Shown: piece by piece, positions 26,253-33,574 of the stretch
How the letters are laid out: each line of letters opens with the position of its first letter
How positions within the stretch are numbered: the first letter of the stretch is position 1
DNA from: Acutalibacter muris
GTDB lineage: Bacteria > Bacillota > Clostridia > Oscillospirales > Acutalibacteraceae
Assembly: GCF_002201475.1 (NCBI RefSeq)
Contig: NZ_CP021422.1
Location: forward strand, 372,001 to 436,000
DNA length: 64,000 bases
Direction: 5' to 3'
The notes under the pieces: generated by a model
Databases searched by the model: none
What the model was told of the DNA's origin: nothing
Seen by the model: only the letters and a program-made list of their open reading frames with translations
Position numbers and translations under genes: made by a program

Positions 26253-27602
26253 TCAGTATATAAGCTCCTTGAGCACCGCGCTCACAACGCCGCCCGCGGC
26301 CCCAAGGCTGTTGTTGCTCTCCTCCACCAGCACGGCGAAGGCGATGGGATAGTTGTCATTGTCGCAGAAGCCCACCATCCAGCAGTTGGGCTCCTGGGTT
26401 TCGCTGACCTCGCCTGTGCCGGTCTTGGCGCAGACGTTAAGCCCCTCGGGGAAAAGCCAGTCGCCGTAATAGCCGGAGACAGTGTCCCGCATCATGGCTT
26501 TAAGGTTATTGGCCTGGGCTGCGGTCATAAGGCTGCCTCCGGTGGCGCTGCCGCCCCCGAACAGGCCGCCGTCCTCGGTGAGCCGGGGCTGCACGTATGT
26601 GCCGCCGTTTGCTATGGCCCCCATCACTGTCATCATGTGATATGGGTTCACAAGCACCGTGTGCTGGCCCACCCCGGCCCAGCCCAGCTGGTTGGGGTTC
26701 GCGCCGGAGAGCTTACACTCGCTCTCGGCTATCTCAATGGAACTGAAATCCAGAGACTTATTGAAGCCCAGCTTCTCCGCCGTCTTTTGCAGGTCCTCCG
26801 CCCCGATATCATTTGCCAGCTTCGCGAAGTACAGGTTGCAGGAGTTTCCAAGGGCCGTCTGCATATCCTGCTCCCCATGGTACCCGAGGCAGGTGATATT
26901 GCTGCCTCCAATCTCCTCGCTCTCATAGCAGTCATAGTAAAGCTCCGTCCAGGTGTCCGGCCACTTCTCCATGGCGGCCAGGGAGGTCACCAGCTTGAAG
27001 GTACTGCCCGGGGTAAAGGCCCCGGAGAGAGTGTTGTCCAGGTACGCCCCCTTATATTCCGGGTCGCTGTCGATGTTCTCCGGCACGTTCATGGGGTCAT
27101 AGCCCGGGGCGCTGACCTTGCAGAGGATATCGCCGGTCTTGTAGTTATAGAAGATGGCCCCGCCGTTATGACCCTCCATGGCGTTATATGCCGCGGTGCA
27201 GGCCCCCGAATCCAGGGTGAGCTTTACGGTGCTGCCAAGGTCCGAAAAGACGGTGCGGTTAAGGCCGAAGATGGGGTTATAGCCGGTGAGCTTATCCTGC
27301 AGGGTGTACTGGATGCTTGTACTGATGAACCCCTTGGTGTCGCCCACGGTGTGCAAAAGCGCCCGGCGGGTGGTCTCGCTTTCGCTGTAGGTGCGCTGGC
27401 CGTTCTCGGTATGGGCTAAAACATTGCCGTCCCTGTCCTCGATGTCTCCCAGGGAGCCGTCCACGTAAATATGGGCGTTATAGGGCTGCGCGGCCCACTG
27501 GCTGCCGCGTATAAACAGGTTCAGCACCAGCCAGCCCACGCCGCCCAGAAAGGCGAACAGCAGGATATACAGCACGATAGAGCGCAGGCCAACAGTTTTC
27601 AT
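26253..27602 (-). CDS. Penicillin-binding protein (monofunctional transpeptidase)
   Basis: 449 residues with one N-terminal membrane anchor (SIVLYILLFAFLGGVGWLVL) and an extracellular transpeptidase domain. Active-site motifs are all present: STFK in TPGSTFKLV, SCN in GNSCNLYFA, and KTGTGEV. The N-terminal non-catalytic part is short, with the region SLGDIEDRDGNVLAHT typical of PbpA-like class B enzymes rather than full FtsI/PBP2. ATG at 27602 with AGAGGTG upstream is preferred; the frame is open to 27674 but that part is the hairpin region. A role in cell-wall cross-linking is inferred from the family. Confidence 0.92.
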   Translation of the reverse strand: MKTVGLRSIVLYILLFAFLGGVGWLVLNLFIRGSQWAAQPYNAHIYVDGSLGDIEDRDGNVLAHTENGQRTYSESETTRRALLHTVGDTKGFISTSIQYTLQDKLTGYNPIFGLNRTVFSDLGSTVKLTLDSGACTAAYNAMEGHNGGAIFYNYKTGDILCKVSAPGYDPMNVPENIDSDPEYKGAYLDNTLSGAFTPGSTFKLVTSLAAMEKWPDTWTELYYDCYESEEIGGSNITCLGYHGEQDMQTALGNSCNLYFAKLANDIGAEDLQKTAEKLGFNKSLDFSSIEIAESECKLSGANPNQLGWAGVGQHTVLVNPYHMMTVMGAIANGGTYVQPRLTEDGGLFGGGSATGGSLMTAAQANNLKAMMRDTVSGYYGDWLFPEGLNVCAKTGTGEVSETQEPNCWMVGFCDNDNYPIAFAVLVEESNNSLGAAGGVVSAVLKELIY

Positions 27603-27638
27603 TAAGACACCTCTTTTTCTCAGTACATTTACGGCCTC

Positions 27639-27671
27639 CGGGGTCTCGGGGGGCTTTGCCCCCGAGACCCC
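27639..27671. terminator. Strong GC hairpin between ectB-like gene and PBP gene
   Basis: About 13 pairs (GGGGTCTCGGGGG against CCCCCGAGACCCC) around a short CTTTG-type loop. It lacks a T run on either strand, so it may be a weak terminator or an mRNA-stabilising hairpin after the ectB-like stop. Confidence 0.5.
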
Positions 27672-27681
27672 CACAAGGTGC

Positions 27682-28962
27682 CTAACGCACCTTGACTGCG
27701 TCCCTGACTGCGTCAGTCAATATGTCTAACCCTTTGCGTAATGTTTTCTCGTCTATCAGCAGCTCTGGCATGACCTTTATAACGGAGTTGCCACGGCCCA
27801 CGCGCTCCACTATCAGGCCGTTCTTAAAGGCAATATCCAGCACCCGCTTGCTCGTGGTCCCCGGAGCCTTATCCCCGTCGCAGCCCGCAAGGTCCACGCC
27901 CCAGACATATCCCACGCCCCGGGTGCTTATCTTACCCGGCGCCAGGTCCTCTATCTTCTTCATGTACTCCTCGAAGATATGGGCCCTGCCCTGTACCTTC
28001 TCCTCAACCCTCTCATTAAGCATTATCTCAAGCCCGGCCTTTGCCGCCACCATGGAGAGTTGATAGCCCCTAAAGGTGCCGTTATGCTCCCCGGGCTCCC
28101 ATATGTCCAGCTCCGGCTTTATGAGCACCAGGGCAAAGGGCATACCGTAGCCCCCGATGGACTTCGACTGTGTGACGATATCCGGCACTATCCCGGCGCG
28201 CTCGAAGGAGAAGAACCAGCCTGTCCGCGCGCAGCCCACCTGCACGTCGTCCACGATAAGCAGGAGGTCGTGCCTGTCGCAGAGCTCACGGAGCCCCCTG
28301 AGCCACTCGGCGGGCATCGGGTATATGCCGCCGTCGGCCTGGGTGGTCTCAAGTATGAAAGCGGCGGGCTTCTCCACGCCGGAGTGGTCGTCAGTCAAAA
28401 GCGTCTCTATATATTTCAGCGTGTCCAGCTCCGGGAACATATATGGCGCGGGCACGTGGGTCACGTGCTCCAGGGGCACGCCTGCCCCCGCCCGGCTGGC
28501 TGCGTCGGTAGTCAGCGCAATGCTTCCAAGGGTCATGCCGTGGAAGGCCCCCATCAGGGCGAATATCCCGGGCCGTCCCTTCACCTTCCGGGCCAGCTTT
28601 AAGGCGGCCTCTACGGCGTTGGTGCCGGTGGGGCCGGGGAACTGGAGCTTGAAGTTCAGCCCCCGGGGCTTTAAAACTTTTTCTTCGTAGAACTCAATAA
28701 ACTCCCGTTTCGGCCGGGTGTACATATCCAGGGCGTGCATAACGCCGTCGCACTGGAGGTACTCCACCAGCCGGTCGCGGATAAGGTCCGGGTTATGGCC
28801 GTAGTTCAGGGCCCCGGCCCCGCAGAAGAAGTCGATGTACTCCCTTCCCTCCTCGTCATAGAGGAGGGGCCCCTTGGCCCGGGTGAACACCGTGGGGAAG
28901 TTGCGGCAGTAGGACCGCACCTCTGACTCGTAGCTCTCGAAGATATTTGTGTTTGCGTTCAT
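27682..28962 (-). CDS. ectB: Diaminobutyrate--2-oxoglutarate transaminase-like (EctB family)
   Basis: PLP-dependent class III aminotransferase, 426 residues. Motifs typical of EctB: LQFPGPTGTNAVEAALKLAR, GAFHGMTLGSIALTT, LLIVDDVQVGCARTG, the PLP lysine in TQSKSIGGYGMPFALV, and EPGEHNGTFRGYQLS. EctB makes L-2,4-diaminobutyrate from aspartate semialdehyde and glutamate. No ectA, ectC or siderophore gene is adjacent, so the product's use is unknown. Its 5' leader holds two strong hairpins. GAAAGGA precedes the ATG. Confidence 0.82.
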   Translation of the reverse strand: MNANTNIFESYESEVRSYCRNFPTVFTRAKGPLLYDEEGREYIDFFCGAGALNYGHNPDLIRDRLVEYLQCDGVMHALDMYTRPKREFIEFYEEKVLKPRGLNFKLQFPGPTGTNAVEAALKLARKVKGRPGIFALMGAFHGMTLGSIALTTDAASRAGAGVPLEHVTHVPAPYMFPELDTLKYIETLLTDDHSGVEKPAAFILETTQADGGIYPMPAEWLRGLRELCDRHDLLLIVDDVQVGCARTGWFFSFERAGIVPDIVTQSKSIGGYGMPFALVLIKPELDIWEPGEHNGTFRGYQLSMVAAKAGLEIMLNERVEEKVQGRAHIFEEYMKKIEDLAPGKISTRGVGYVWGVDLAGCDGDKAPGTTSKRVLDIAFKNGLIVERVGRGNSVIKVMPELLIDEKTLRKGLDILTDAVRDAVKVR

Positions 28963-28981
28963 GCTTTACCATCCTTTCTAC

Positions 28982-29037
28982 CATGGGAGCTGCCCATGAT
29001 TCAGCGATCAACGACGTTCAGCCTGCGGCTGAAGTCG
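28982..29037 (-). repeat. Two hairpins in the leader of the ectB-like gene
   Basis: CATGGG and CCCATG (28982-28998) pair just upstream of the ribosome site, and CGAC-TTCAGCC pairs with GGCTGAAGTCG (29012-29037, one bulged base). Neither has a T run. The first could hide the ribosome site region; no known riboswitch class was recognised. Confidence 0.4.
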
Positions 29038-29154
29038 GGGCTAAATAAAGCGGCAAATAAATTTGCAGGCCAATACGTTTAAATTTTTGGATTTTGGCCT
29101 AAATATTATTCTATCACAAACCATCAGGAAATGGAAGGGTATGGAGAAAAGTTT

Positions 29155-29183
29155 ACAAAAAAGCTCCCCGGAGGGGGAGCTTT
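29155..29183 (-). terminator. Terminator of the prfB-GNAT-GNAT operon
   Basis: AAAGCTCCCC and GGGGAGCTTT pair around a four-base loop; on the minus strand the stem is followed by TTTTTTG, immediately after the last acetyltransferase gene. Confidence 0.88.
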
Positions 29184-29190
29184 CCACGCT

Positions 29191-29622
29191 TTATATTCGT
29201 TTATTGAACCTAAACGAAGTTTTCTGATAGCCCAAACGCTCGTAAAACTCATGGGCCTCCGTCCGCTGAAAGCCCGAGGCGAGCTCGACAAGTGAACTGC
29301 CCCGCTCCTTTGCCAGCTCCTCAACATATGCCATAAGCATTTTACCTATGCCGCGGCGCCGGAATTTAGGCAGCACGGCAAGACTGTTTACCTTTATATA
29401 CCCGTCCGGCAGGTTGATGGCCAGAGCCTCAACGGTCGAAACAAAACCGACAACTTTGCCGTCGACTTCCGCGACAAATATGCGGTAGCGGCTGTCGCCC
29501 TCCATTTTCTTGCAGGCAGTAATAAGGGCTTCGTCGGTTAAAGGGACAAACGCTTCGTGCCAAACTGACGCCACAGATAAATAGTCTTTGCTCTCGATAT
29601 CCCTGATAAGAACGGCGCTCAT
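29191..29622 (-). CDS. GNAT family N-acetyltransferase
   Basis: 143 residues, full-length GNAT fold. The acetyl-CoA binding motif is VLPKFRRRGIGKMLMAYVEE (about residues 86-105), followed by SLVELASGFQRTEAHEFYERLGY, the usual motif B end. The substrate is unknown; protein or small-molecule amines are both possible. Its ATG overlaps the stop of the preceding acetyltransferase gene (ATGA), and it ends a three-gene operon with prfB. Confidence 0.88.
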   Translation of the reverse strand: MSAVLIRDIESKDYLSVASVWHEAFVPLTDEALITACKKMEGDSRYRIFVAEVDGKVVGFVSTVEALAINLPDGYIKVNSLAVLPKFRRRGIGKMLMAYVEELAKERGSSLVELASGFQRTEAHEFYERLGYQKTSFRFNKRI

Positions 29623-30134
29623 GTCGCGACCACCTTTACAGTCTCAAAAAACAGCACCTGCGCCGCCGAGCCGTCCGGGTAGGCGAGGTCGGGGCGCTCC
29701 TCCCGGCGGTAGCCGCCCTGGGAGTGCTTTTCGGCTATGCGGTTCCAGAACTTTGCCGAGGGCACGTTCTTCGGGTGGTACTTTATCTGCCAGGAGCCGG
29801 GGAACAGCCCGAACAGCCGCGCCGCCGCAAAGGAGCCCAGCCCGCAGCGCCGGTACTTGTACATGACGAAGAACTCGGCCATGTTGTAGTCGGTCTTTCC
29901 CGCCTCGAGGTAGTTGTTCACCAGGGCGAAGCCCGCCAGGTTACCGTCCGCTTTTAGGAAGAAGGCCCAGCGGCCCGGGTCCCTCCAGTAGGCGTCCAGC
30001 CACGAGTAGCCGTAGAGGCCCAGGGGATTCACGTCCTCATGGGTGTACTGGGTGAACTCGTAGTCGTATTTCTCCATCAAGTTCCGAAGTATCTCTTTTT
30101 CGTACTCCTTTATGGTGGTCAGTTCAAAATTCAT
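29619..30134 (-). CDS. GNAT-like N-acetyltransferase
   Basis: 171 residues. The central part FFVMYKYRRCGLGSFAAARLF fits the acetyl-CoA loop of GNAT enzymes, and NVPSAKFWNRIAEKHS is the usual later motif. The substrate is unknown. The start overlaps the prfB stop as ATGA and its stop overlaps the next acetyltransferase start, so all three are cotranslated. One could speculate on acetylation of a translation component, but the sequence shows only the linkage. Confidence 0.85.
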   Translation of the reverse strand: MNFELTTIKEYEKEILRNLMEKYDYEFTQYTHEDVNPLGLYGYSWLDAYWRDPGRWAFFLKADGNLAGFALVNNYLEAGKTDYNMAEFFVMYKYRRCGLGSFAAARLFGLFPGSWQIKYHPKNVPSAKFWNRIAEKHSQGGYRREERPDLAYPDGSAAQVLFFETVKVVAT

Positions 30135-31258
30135 TCTATATTCTCCCCAAGGGTCCCCTGACTCTTGGCGGTGAGATAGGCGTTTATGAAGCCGTCCAGG
30201 TCGCCGTCCATGACGCCGTTCACGTTGCCGGTCTCAAAGCCCGTGCGGTGGTCCTTCACCATGGTGTAGGGCATGAACACGTAGGAGCGTATCTGGCTGC
30301 CCCAGGTTATCTCCTTCTGCTCGCCCTTTATGTCCGATATCTTCTCCAGGTTCTCCCGCTCTTTTATCTCCACCAGCTTCGAGATGAGCATTTTCATGGC
30401 CACGTCCCGGTTCTGGTACTGGCTGCGCTCCACCTGGCAGCTGACCACTATGCCGGTGGGTATGTGAATGAGGCGCACCGCCGAGGAGGTCTTGTTGACC
30501 TTCTGTCCCCCCGCGCCTGAGGCCCTATAGACCTCCATCTTGATGTCGTCGGGGCTTATCTCGACTGAGTTGTCCTCCTCTATCTCGGGCATGACCTCAA
30601 GGGAGGAGAAGGAGGTGTGCCGCCGCCCTGCCGCGTCGAAGGGCGACACCCGCACCAGCCGGTGCACCCCGGCTTCACTTTTCAGGTAGCCGTAGGCGTT
30701 CTCGCCCTCTACTAAAATAGAAGCGGACTTCAGCCCCGCCTCGTCTCCGTCCAGATAGTCCAGGGTGGTCACCTTAAAGCCCCTGCGCTCGGCCCAGCGT
30801 CCGTACATACGGAAGAGCATCTCCGCCCAGTCCTGGGCCTCGGTGCCGCCGGAGCCCGCGTGGAAGGTGAGAATGGCGTTGTGGCCGTCGTACTCCCCGG
30901 TGAGCAGGGTGGAGAGCTTCATATTGGCTATTTCCCCCGCCACGCCGTCGATCTCCGCCTGAATCTCCTCGATAAGGGACAGGTCCTCGGCCTCGTCACC
31001 AAGCTCGATAAGCGCCGCCGCGTCCTCGCAGCGGGAGCACAGCTTCTGATAGCTTTCGTCCTTCGCTTTCAGTCCGGCCATGCGCTGGGTCACCTTCTGG
31101 GCGTTCGCCATATCGTCCCAGAAGCCCGGCTCCGCGGACTTGAGCTCCAGCATTTCAACCTCCTCCCGCAGACGCTCAAGGCCCAAAGAATCCCCCAGCT
31201 CAGTAAGCGCCTGCCGCTGGCCCGAAAGCTGGCGGCTCAGCTCTTCAAATTGCAGCAT
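30131..31258 (-). CDS. prfB: Peptide chain release factor 2
   Basis: Recognises UGA and UAA stop codons. 375 residues. The catalytic GGQ is in SGAGGQKVNKTSSAVRL and the RF2-specific SPF tripeptide is in VRVSPFDAAGRRHTSF. Unlike most bacterial prfB genes, the frame is continuous from the ATG: where a CTTTGAC frameshift site normally follows about 25 codons there is SLGLERL with no UGA. An AAAGGGGA ribosome site and the promoter at 31312-31340 precede it. Two acetyltransferase genes follow with ATGA overlaps. Confidence 0.96.
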   Translation of the reverse strand: MLQFEELSRQLSGQRQALTELGDSLGLERLREEVEMLELKSAEPGFWDDMANAQKVTQRMAGLKAKDESYQKLCSRCEDAAALIELGDEAEDLSLIEEIQAEIDGVAGEIANMKLSTLLTGEYDGHNAILTFHAGSGGTEAQDWAEMLFRMYGRWAERRGFKVTTLDYLDGDEAGLKSASILVEGENAYGYLKSEAGVHRLVRVSPFDAAGRRHTSFSSLEVMPEIEEDNSVEISPDDIKMEVYRASGAGGQKVNKTSSAVRLIHIPTGIVVSCQVERSQYQNRDVAMKMLISKLVEIKERENLEKISDIKGEQKEITWGSQIRSYVFMPYTMVKDHRTGFETGNVNGVMDGDLDGFINAYLTAKSQGTLGENIE

Positions 31259-31311
31259 ATCTCTATCCCCTTTCCAAAGTGTGGAAACTGTTTCGCGTAT
31301 ACTTAAATAAT

Positions 31312-31340
31312 ATTATACCAAAAAGGAAGGGGAATGTAAA
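31312..31340 (-). promoter_or_regulatory. Sigma-A promoter for prfB operon
   Basis: Minus-strand TTTACA (31340-31335) and TATAAT (31317-31312) with 17-base spacer and an extended TGG. Confidence 0.8.
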
Positions 31341-31369
31341 CAGGTAAATTGGGGCCCTCGGAGGCAGGG

Positions 31370-32410
31370 CTATTTCTTCTCCGGCGCTTCCCCGCAGCCC
31401 AGGACTCCTGAGAGGAACGCCAGCGCCAGCCCCTGGCCCCAGCCCTGTATCCAGTCCCGGCTGATGTTCCGATAGCCCTCCCGGTCCCGCATCACCGCCG
31501 TGCCCCCGGACACGTTCAGCACCCGGCCCTCGGTGCTGACGTTTTCCAGCACGCCTTCTATGGCCCGCTGGACATACTTTGTGTGCAGGGGGTTGCCGTT
31601 ATCTATCATGGCCGCCGCTATGCCGCAGGAGGCCGAGATCTCCTCATAGCTGCCGGGGTCGTCCAGTATGGTGCGCCAAAGGCCGTTTTCCGTCTGGCAG
31701 AGCTTCAGGGACGGGAGCAGCTCTGAAAGGCTGCCTTGTACGTCCATGAACCGGGGGTACAGATAGGCCTCGGGCAGTGTCTTGCCCACCCGGGACATGG
31801 TGTACGCCGCCCAGGCGTTGGCCCTGCCCCAGTGAAAGCCGGACATATGGTCCCTCTGTATGTTGTTATAGCCGTGGTACCAGAGCCCGGAGGAGGGCTC
31901 CTGCAAGTATTCTATGTGCCAGTAGTATTGGTCCAGCGCGTCGTTTATCAGGGCTTCGTCCTTAAGCTCCACGCCAACCCTCAACAGGAAGTACGCCGCC
32001 ATGAACAAGGTGTCCGCCCAGGCCTGCTCCGGGAAGTCGTTGCCGGTGGAGACCGTGTGCTGCAATACCCGCTGGCCGAAGCGCAGGGCCTTATTCTCCA
32101 GGTAGTCCACCTTGCTCATGACGATATCCAGGTGCTTTTTCTCCCCGGTATGCTTATACAGCGACAGGCAGCAGTGGCCCATGGCGCAGGTGTTCACCGT
32201 CCACTCCGGGAGCCCCAGCTCCGTATACTCGTCCACCCGGGCCCGGACCATGTCCAGATACTTCTGCTGCCCGGTGGCCTCATAGGCACGGCATACCCCG
32301 TAATAGGCCACTCCGCAGGGCCAGTCCCAGGTCATGTCCATGCGCATGGTGCGCGTCACTATTGCGTCTATTGTTTCCTCTATGCGGCTGTGGTCAAAGG
32401 CCAGGTCCAT
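31370..32410 (-). CDS. Glycoside hydrolase family 105 (unsaturated uronyl hydrolase)
   Basis: 346 residues, (alpha/alpha)6-barrel type. Family motifs: MTWDWPCGVAYYGVCRAYE near residue 27, FPEQAWADTLFMAAYFLLRV near residue 125 (catalytic Asp) and HMSGFHWGRANAWAAYTM near residue 190. GH105 enzymes remove the unsaturated galacturonyl end left by pectin or rhamnogalacturonan lyases. There is no signal peptide, so it acts on imported oligosaccharides. GAGAGGA precedes the ATG. It is the first of the uronate-related genes in the window. Confidence 0.9.
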   Translation of the reverse strand: MDLAFDHSRIEETIDAIVTRTMRMDMTWDWPCGVAYYGVCRAYEATGQQKYLDMVRARVDEYTELGLPEWTVNTCAMGHCCLSLYKHTGEKKHLDIVMSKVDYLENKALRFGQRVLQHTVSTGNDFPEQAWADTLFMAAYFLLRVGVELKDEALINDALDQYYWHIEYLQEPSSGLWYHGYNNIQRDHMSGFHWGRANAWAAYTMSRVGKTLPEAYLYPRFMDVQGSLSELLPSLKLCQTENGLWRTILDDPGSYEEISASCGIAAAMIDNGNPLHTKYVQRAIEGVLENVSTEGRVLNVSGGTAVMRDREGYRNISRDWIQGWGQGLALAFLSGVLGCGEAPEKK

Positions 32411-32437
32411 AATATCCTCTCCCCAGTTTTTTTATTT

Positions 32438-32474
32438 AAAAAGGGTGCGCTCTCTTTTTAAGAAAGCACACCCT
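32438..32474 (-). terminator. Terminator of the hemolysin III gene
   Basis: AGGGTGTGCT and AGCGCACCCT (minus strand) pair with one wobble; TTTT follows. It separates the hemolysin III transcript from GH105. Confidence 0.75.
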
Positions 32475-32520
32475 AATTCTAAACCTTTTCAGAATATAAT
32501 GCAACCGTAAAACGTATATA

Positions 32521-33234
32521 TTACGCCACAAGCTGGTATATGCACACCGCGTGCAGCACACTGCCCATGAGCACGAACAGGTGGAACACCGAGTGCATAT
32601 AGGGTATCTTTTTGCCCACGCCGTACAGCAGGGCCCCAATAGTATAGAGTATGCCGCCTATAAGCAGGCACCAGAAGCCTACGCCGCTGAGGTTCCGCCG
32701 CAGGGTGCCCATGCAGAGCACCACCACCCAGCCCATCATAAGGTAGCATATCATGGAGACCACCTTGAAGCGCTCCACGCTTATGGCGTTGAGTATCACG
32801 CCCGCTATGGCCGCCGCCCAGACCCCGGCAAGCATAAGCGTCCCCTGCCAGCCGCCAATGCACACAAGGGTTATGGGGGTATAGGTGCCGGCTATCAGCA
32901 GGAAGATGGTACAGTGATCCAGGGACCTGAAGACTATCTTGGCACGGCTCAGTCCCAGGCCCAGGCCGTGGTATATGCAGGAGATGGCGTAGAGGGTCAC
33001 CATGGCGCCGCCGTATACCGCCACGGAGGCTATCTTTATGGGGGTCTTCTCGCAGAACACCAGCAGCAGCGCCAGGGCCGCTATGGCCCCCAGGGCCGAC
33101 ACCCCGTGGGACACGGAGGAGAATATCTCCTCCCCAAGGGAGTATCTGGGCAGCCCCATCCTCTCACAGCGCTCCCGGCGCAGCTGGGCCCGGACATGGC
33201 GGGTGTCTGCGGTTAGCCGCATCGTGTTTTCCAT
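32521..33234 (-). CDS. Hemolysin III family (PAQR) membrane protein
   Basis: 237 residues with seven predicted membrane segments. Family motifs: SSVSHGVSALGAIAALA near the N-terminus (first His), ISCIYHGL in segment two, LDHCTIFLLIAGTYTP, and a final HLFVLMGSVLHAVCIY (last His). These His and Asp residues form the zinc-site of PAQR-type proteins. Function in bacteria is unclear; hemolysis is only the historical name. ATG at 33234 with AAAGGAGCG upstream is preferred over an upstream ATG at 33258. Confidence 0.9.
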   Translation of the reverse strand: MENTMRLTADTRHVRAQLRRERCERMGLPRYSLGEEIFSSVSHGVSALGAIAALALLLVFCEKTPIKIASVAVYGGAMVTLYAISCIYHGLGLGLSRAKIVFRSLDHCTIFLLIAGTYTPITLVCIGGWQGTLMLAGVWAAAIAGVILNAISVERFKVVSMICYLMMGWVVVLCMGTLRRNLSGVGFWCLLIGGILYTIGALLYGVGKKIPYMHSVFHLFVLMGSVLHAVCIYQLVA

Positions 33235-33382
33235 ATGGCACGCTCCTTTCGTGTGCACCGCGTTATGTAGTTTTAAAAACCTTATCTAACTGTATTATAT
33301 ACCCCTCGAAGAGAAAATGCAAGGGGTTAGCAATATTTTTTACAGTTTGAAAACAAATAGTACACAAAATTGAGCTCACCCC

Positions 33383-33411
33383 TTGACTTTCCCTAAAGCC
33401 GGTGATATTAT
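33383..33411 (+). promoter_or_regulatory. Sigma-A promoter for the ABC exporter operon
   Basis: TTGACT (33383-33388) and TATTAT (33406-33411), 17-base spacer. It predicts a transcript start near 33418 and a 5' leader of about 155 bases before the first ABC gene. Confidence 0.8.
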
Positions 33412-33444
33412 AACAACAACCGTCACATCAAAAACTAAGAATAT

Positions 33445-33555
33445 ATGCCCCTGCCCGTGTACGTTGCGCGGGCGTTGGCGCAGTATCGCTCCTGTCCCCT
33501 GGAAGCTCCTCCGTGTCTGCGGCTTTCCGGCGGGGGTGCGTACTGCGTTTTTTAA
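33445..33555 (+). CDS. Putative 36-residue leader peptide of an attenuator
   Basis: ATG at 33445 to TAA at 33553-33555, all within the predicted 5' leader of the ABC exporter operon. The product begins MPLPVYVARALAQYRSC and ends LSGGGAYCVF. The stop codon lies in the T run of the terminator hairpin at 33479-33553, so a ribosome translating it would melt that hairpin. This geometry matches leader-peptide attenuators such as those before tet(M) and bmrCD. No strong ribosome site is seen before it, which is a weakness. Confidence 0.6.
   Translation: MPLPVYVARALAQYRSCPLEAPPCLRLSGGGAYCVF
33479..33553 (+). terminator. Intrinsic terminator inside the ABC operon leader (attenuator)
   Basis: CGCAGTA-CGC (33479-33489, one bulged base) pairs with GCGTACTGCG (33538-33547); inner CCCC/GGGG pairs extend the stem, and TTTTTT follows at 33548-33553. 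It lies between the promoter and the first structural gene, so it should limit read-through. Confidence 0.7.
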
Positions 33556-33574
33556 TGCGAGCGAGGTACTTATA

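Noticed and set aside
26247..27419. Long plus-strand ORF antisense to the penicillin-binding protein gene
   Set aside because: Shadow frame; the minus strand has intact STFK, SCN and KTGT motifs.
31158..31202. Programmed frameshift site in prfB
   Set aside because: Searched for CTTTGAC around codon 25; the frame is continuous with no UGA.
33383..33574. N-terminal extension of the first ABC exporter subunit
   Set aside because: The extension starts on the -35 hexamer and covers the leader and terminator; the ATG at 33575 has its own ribosome site.
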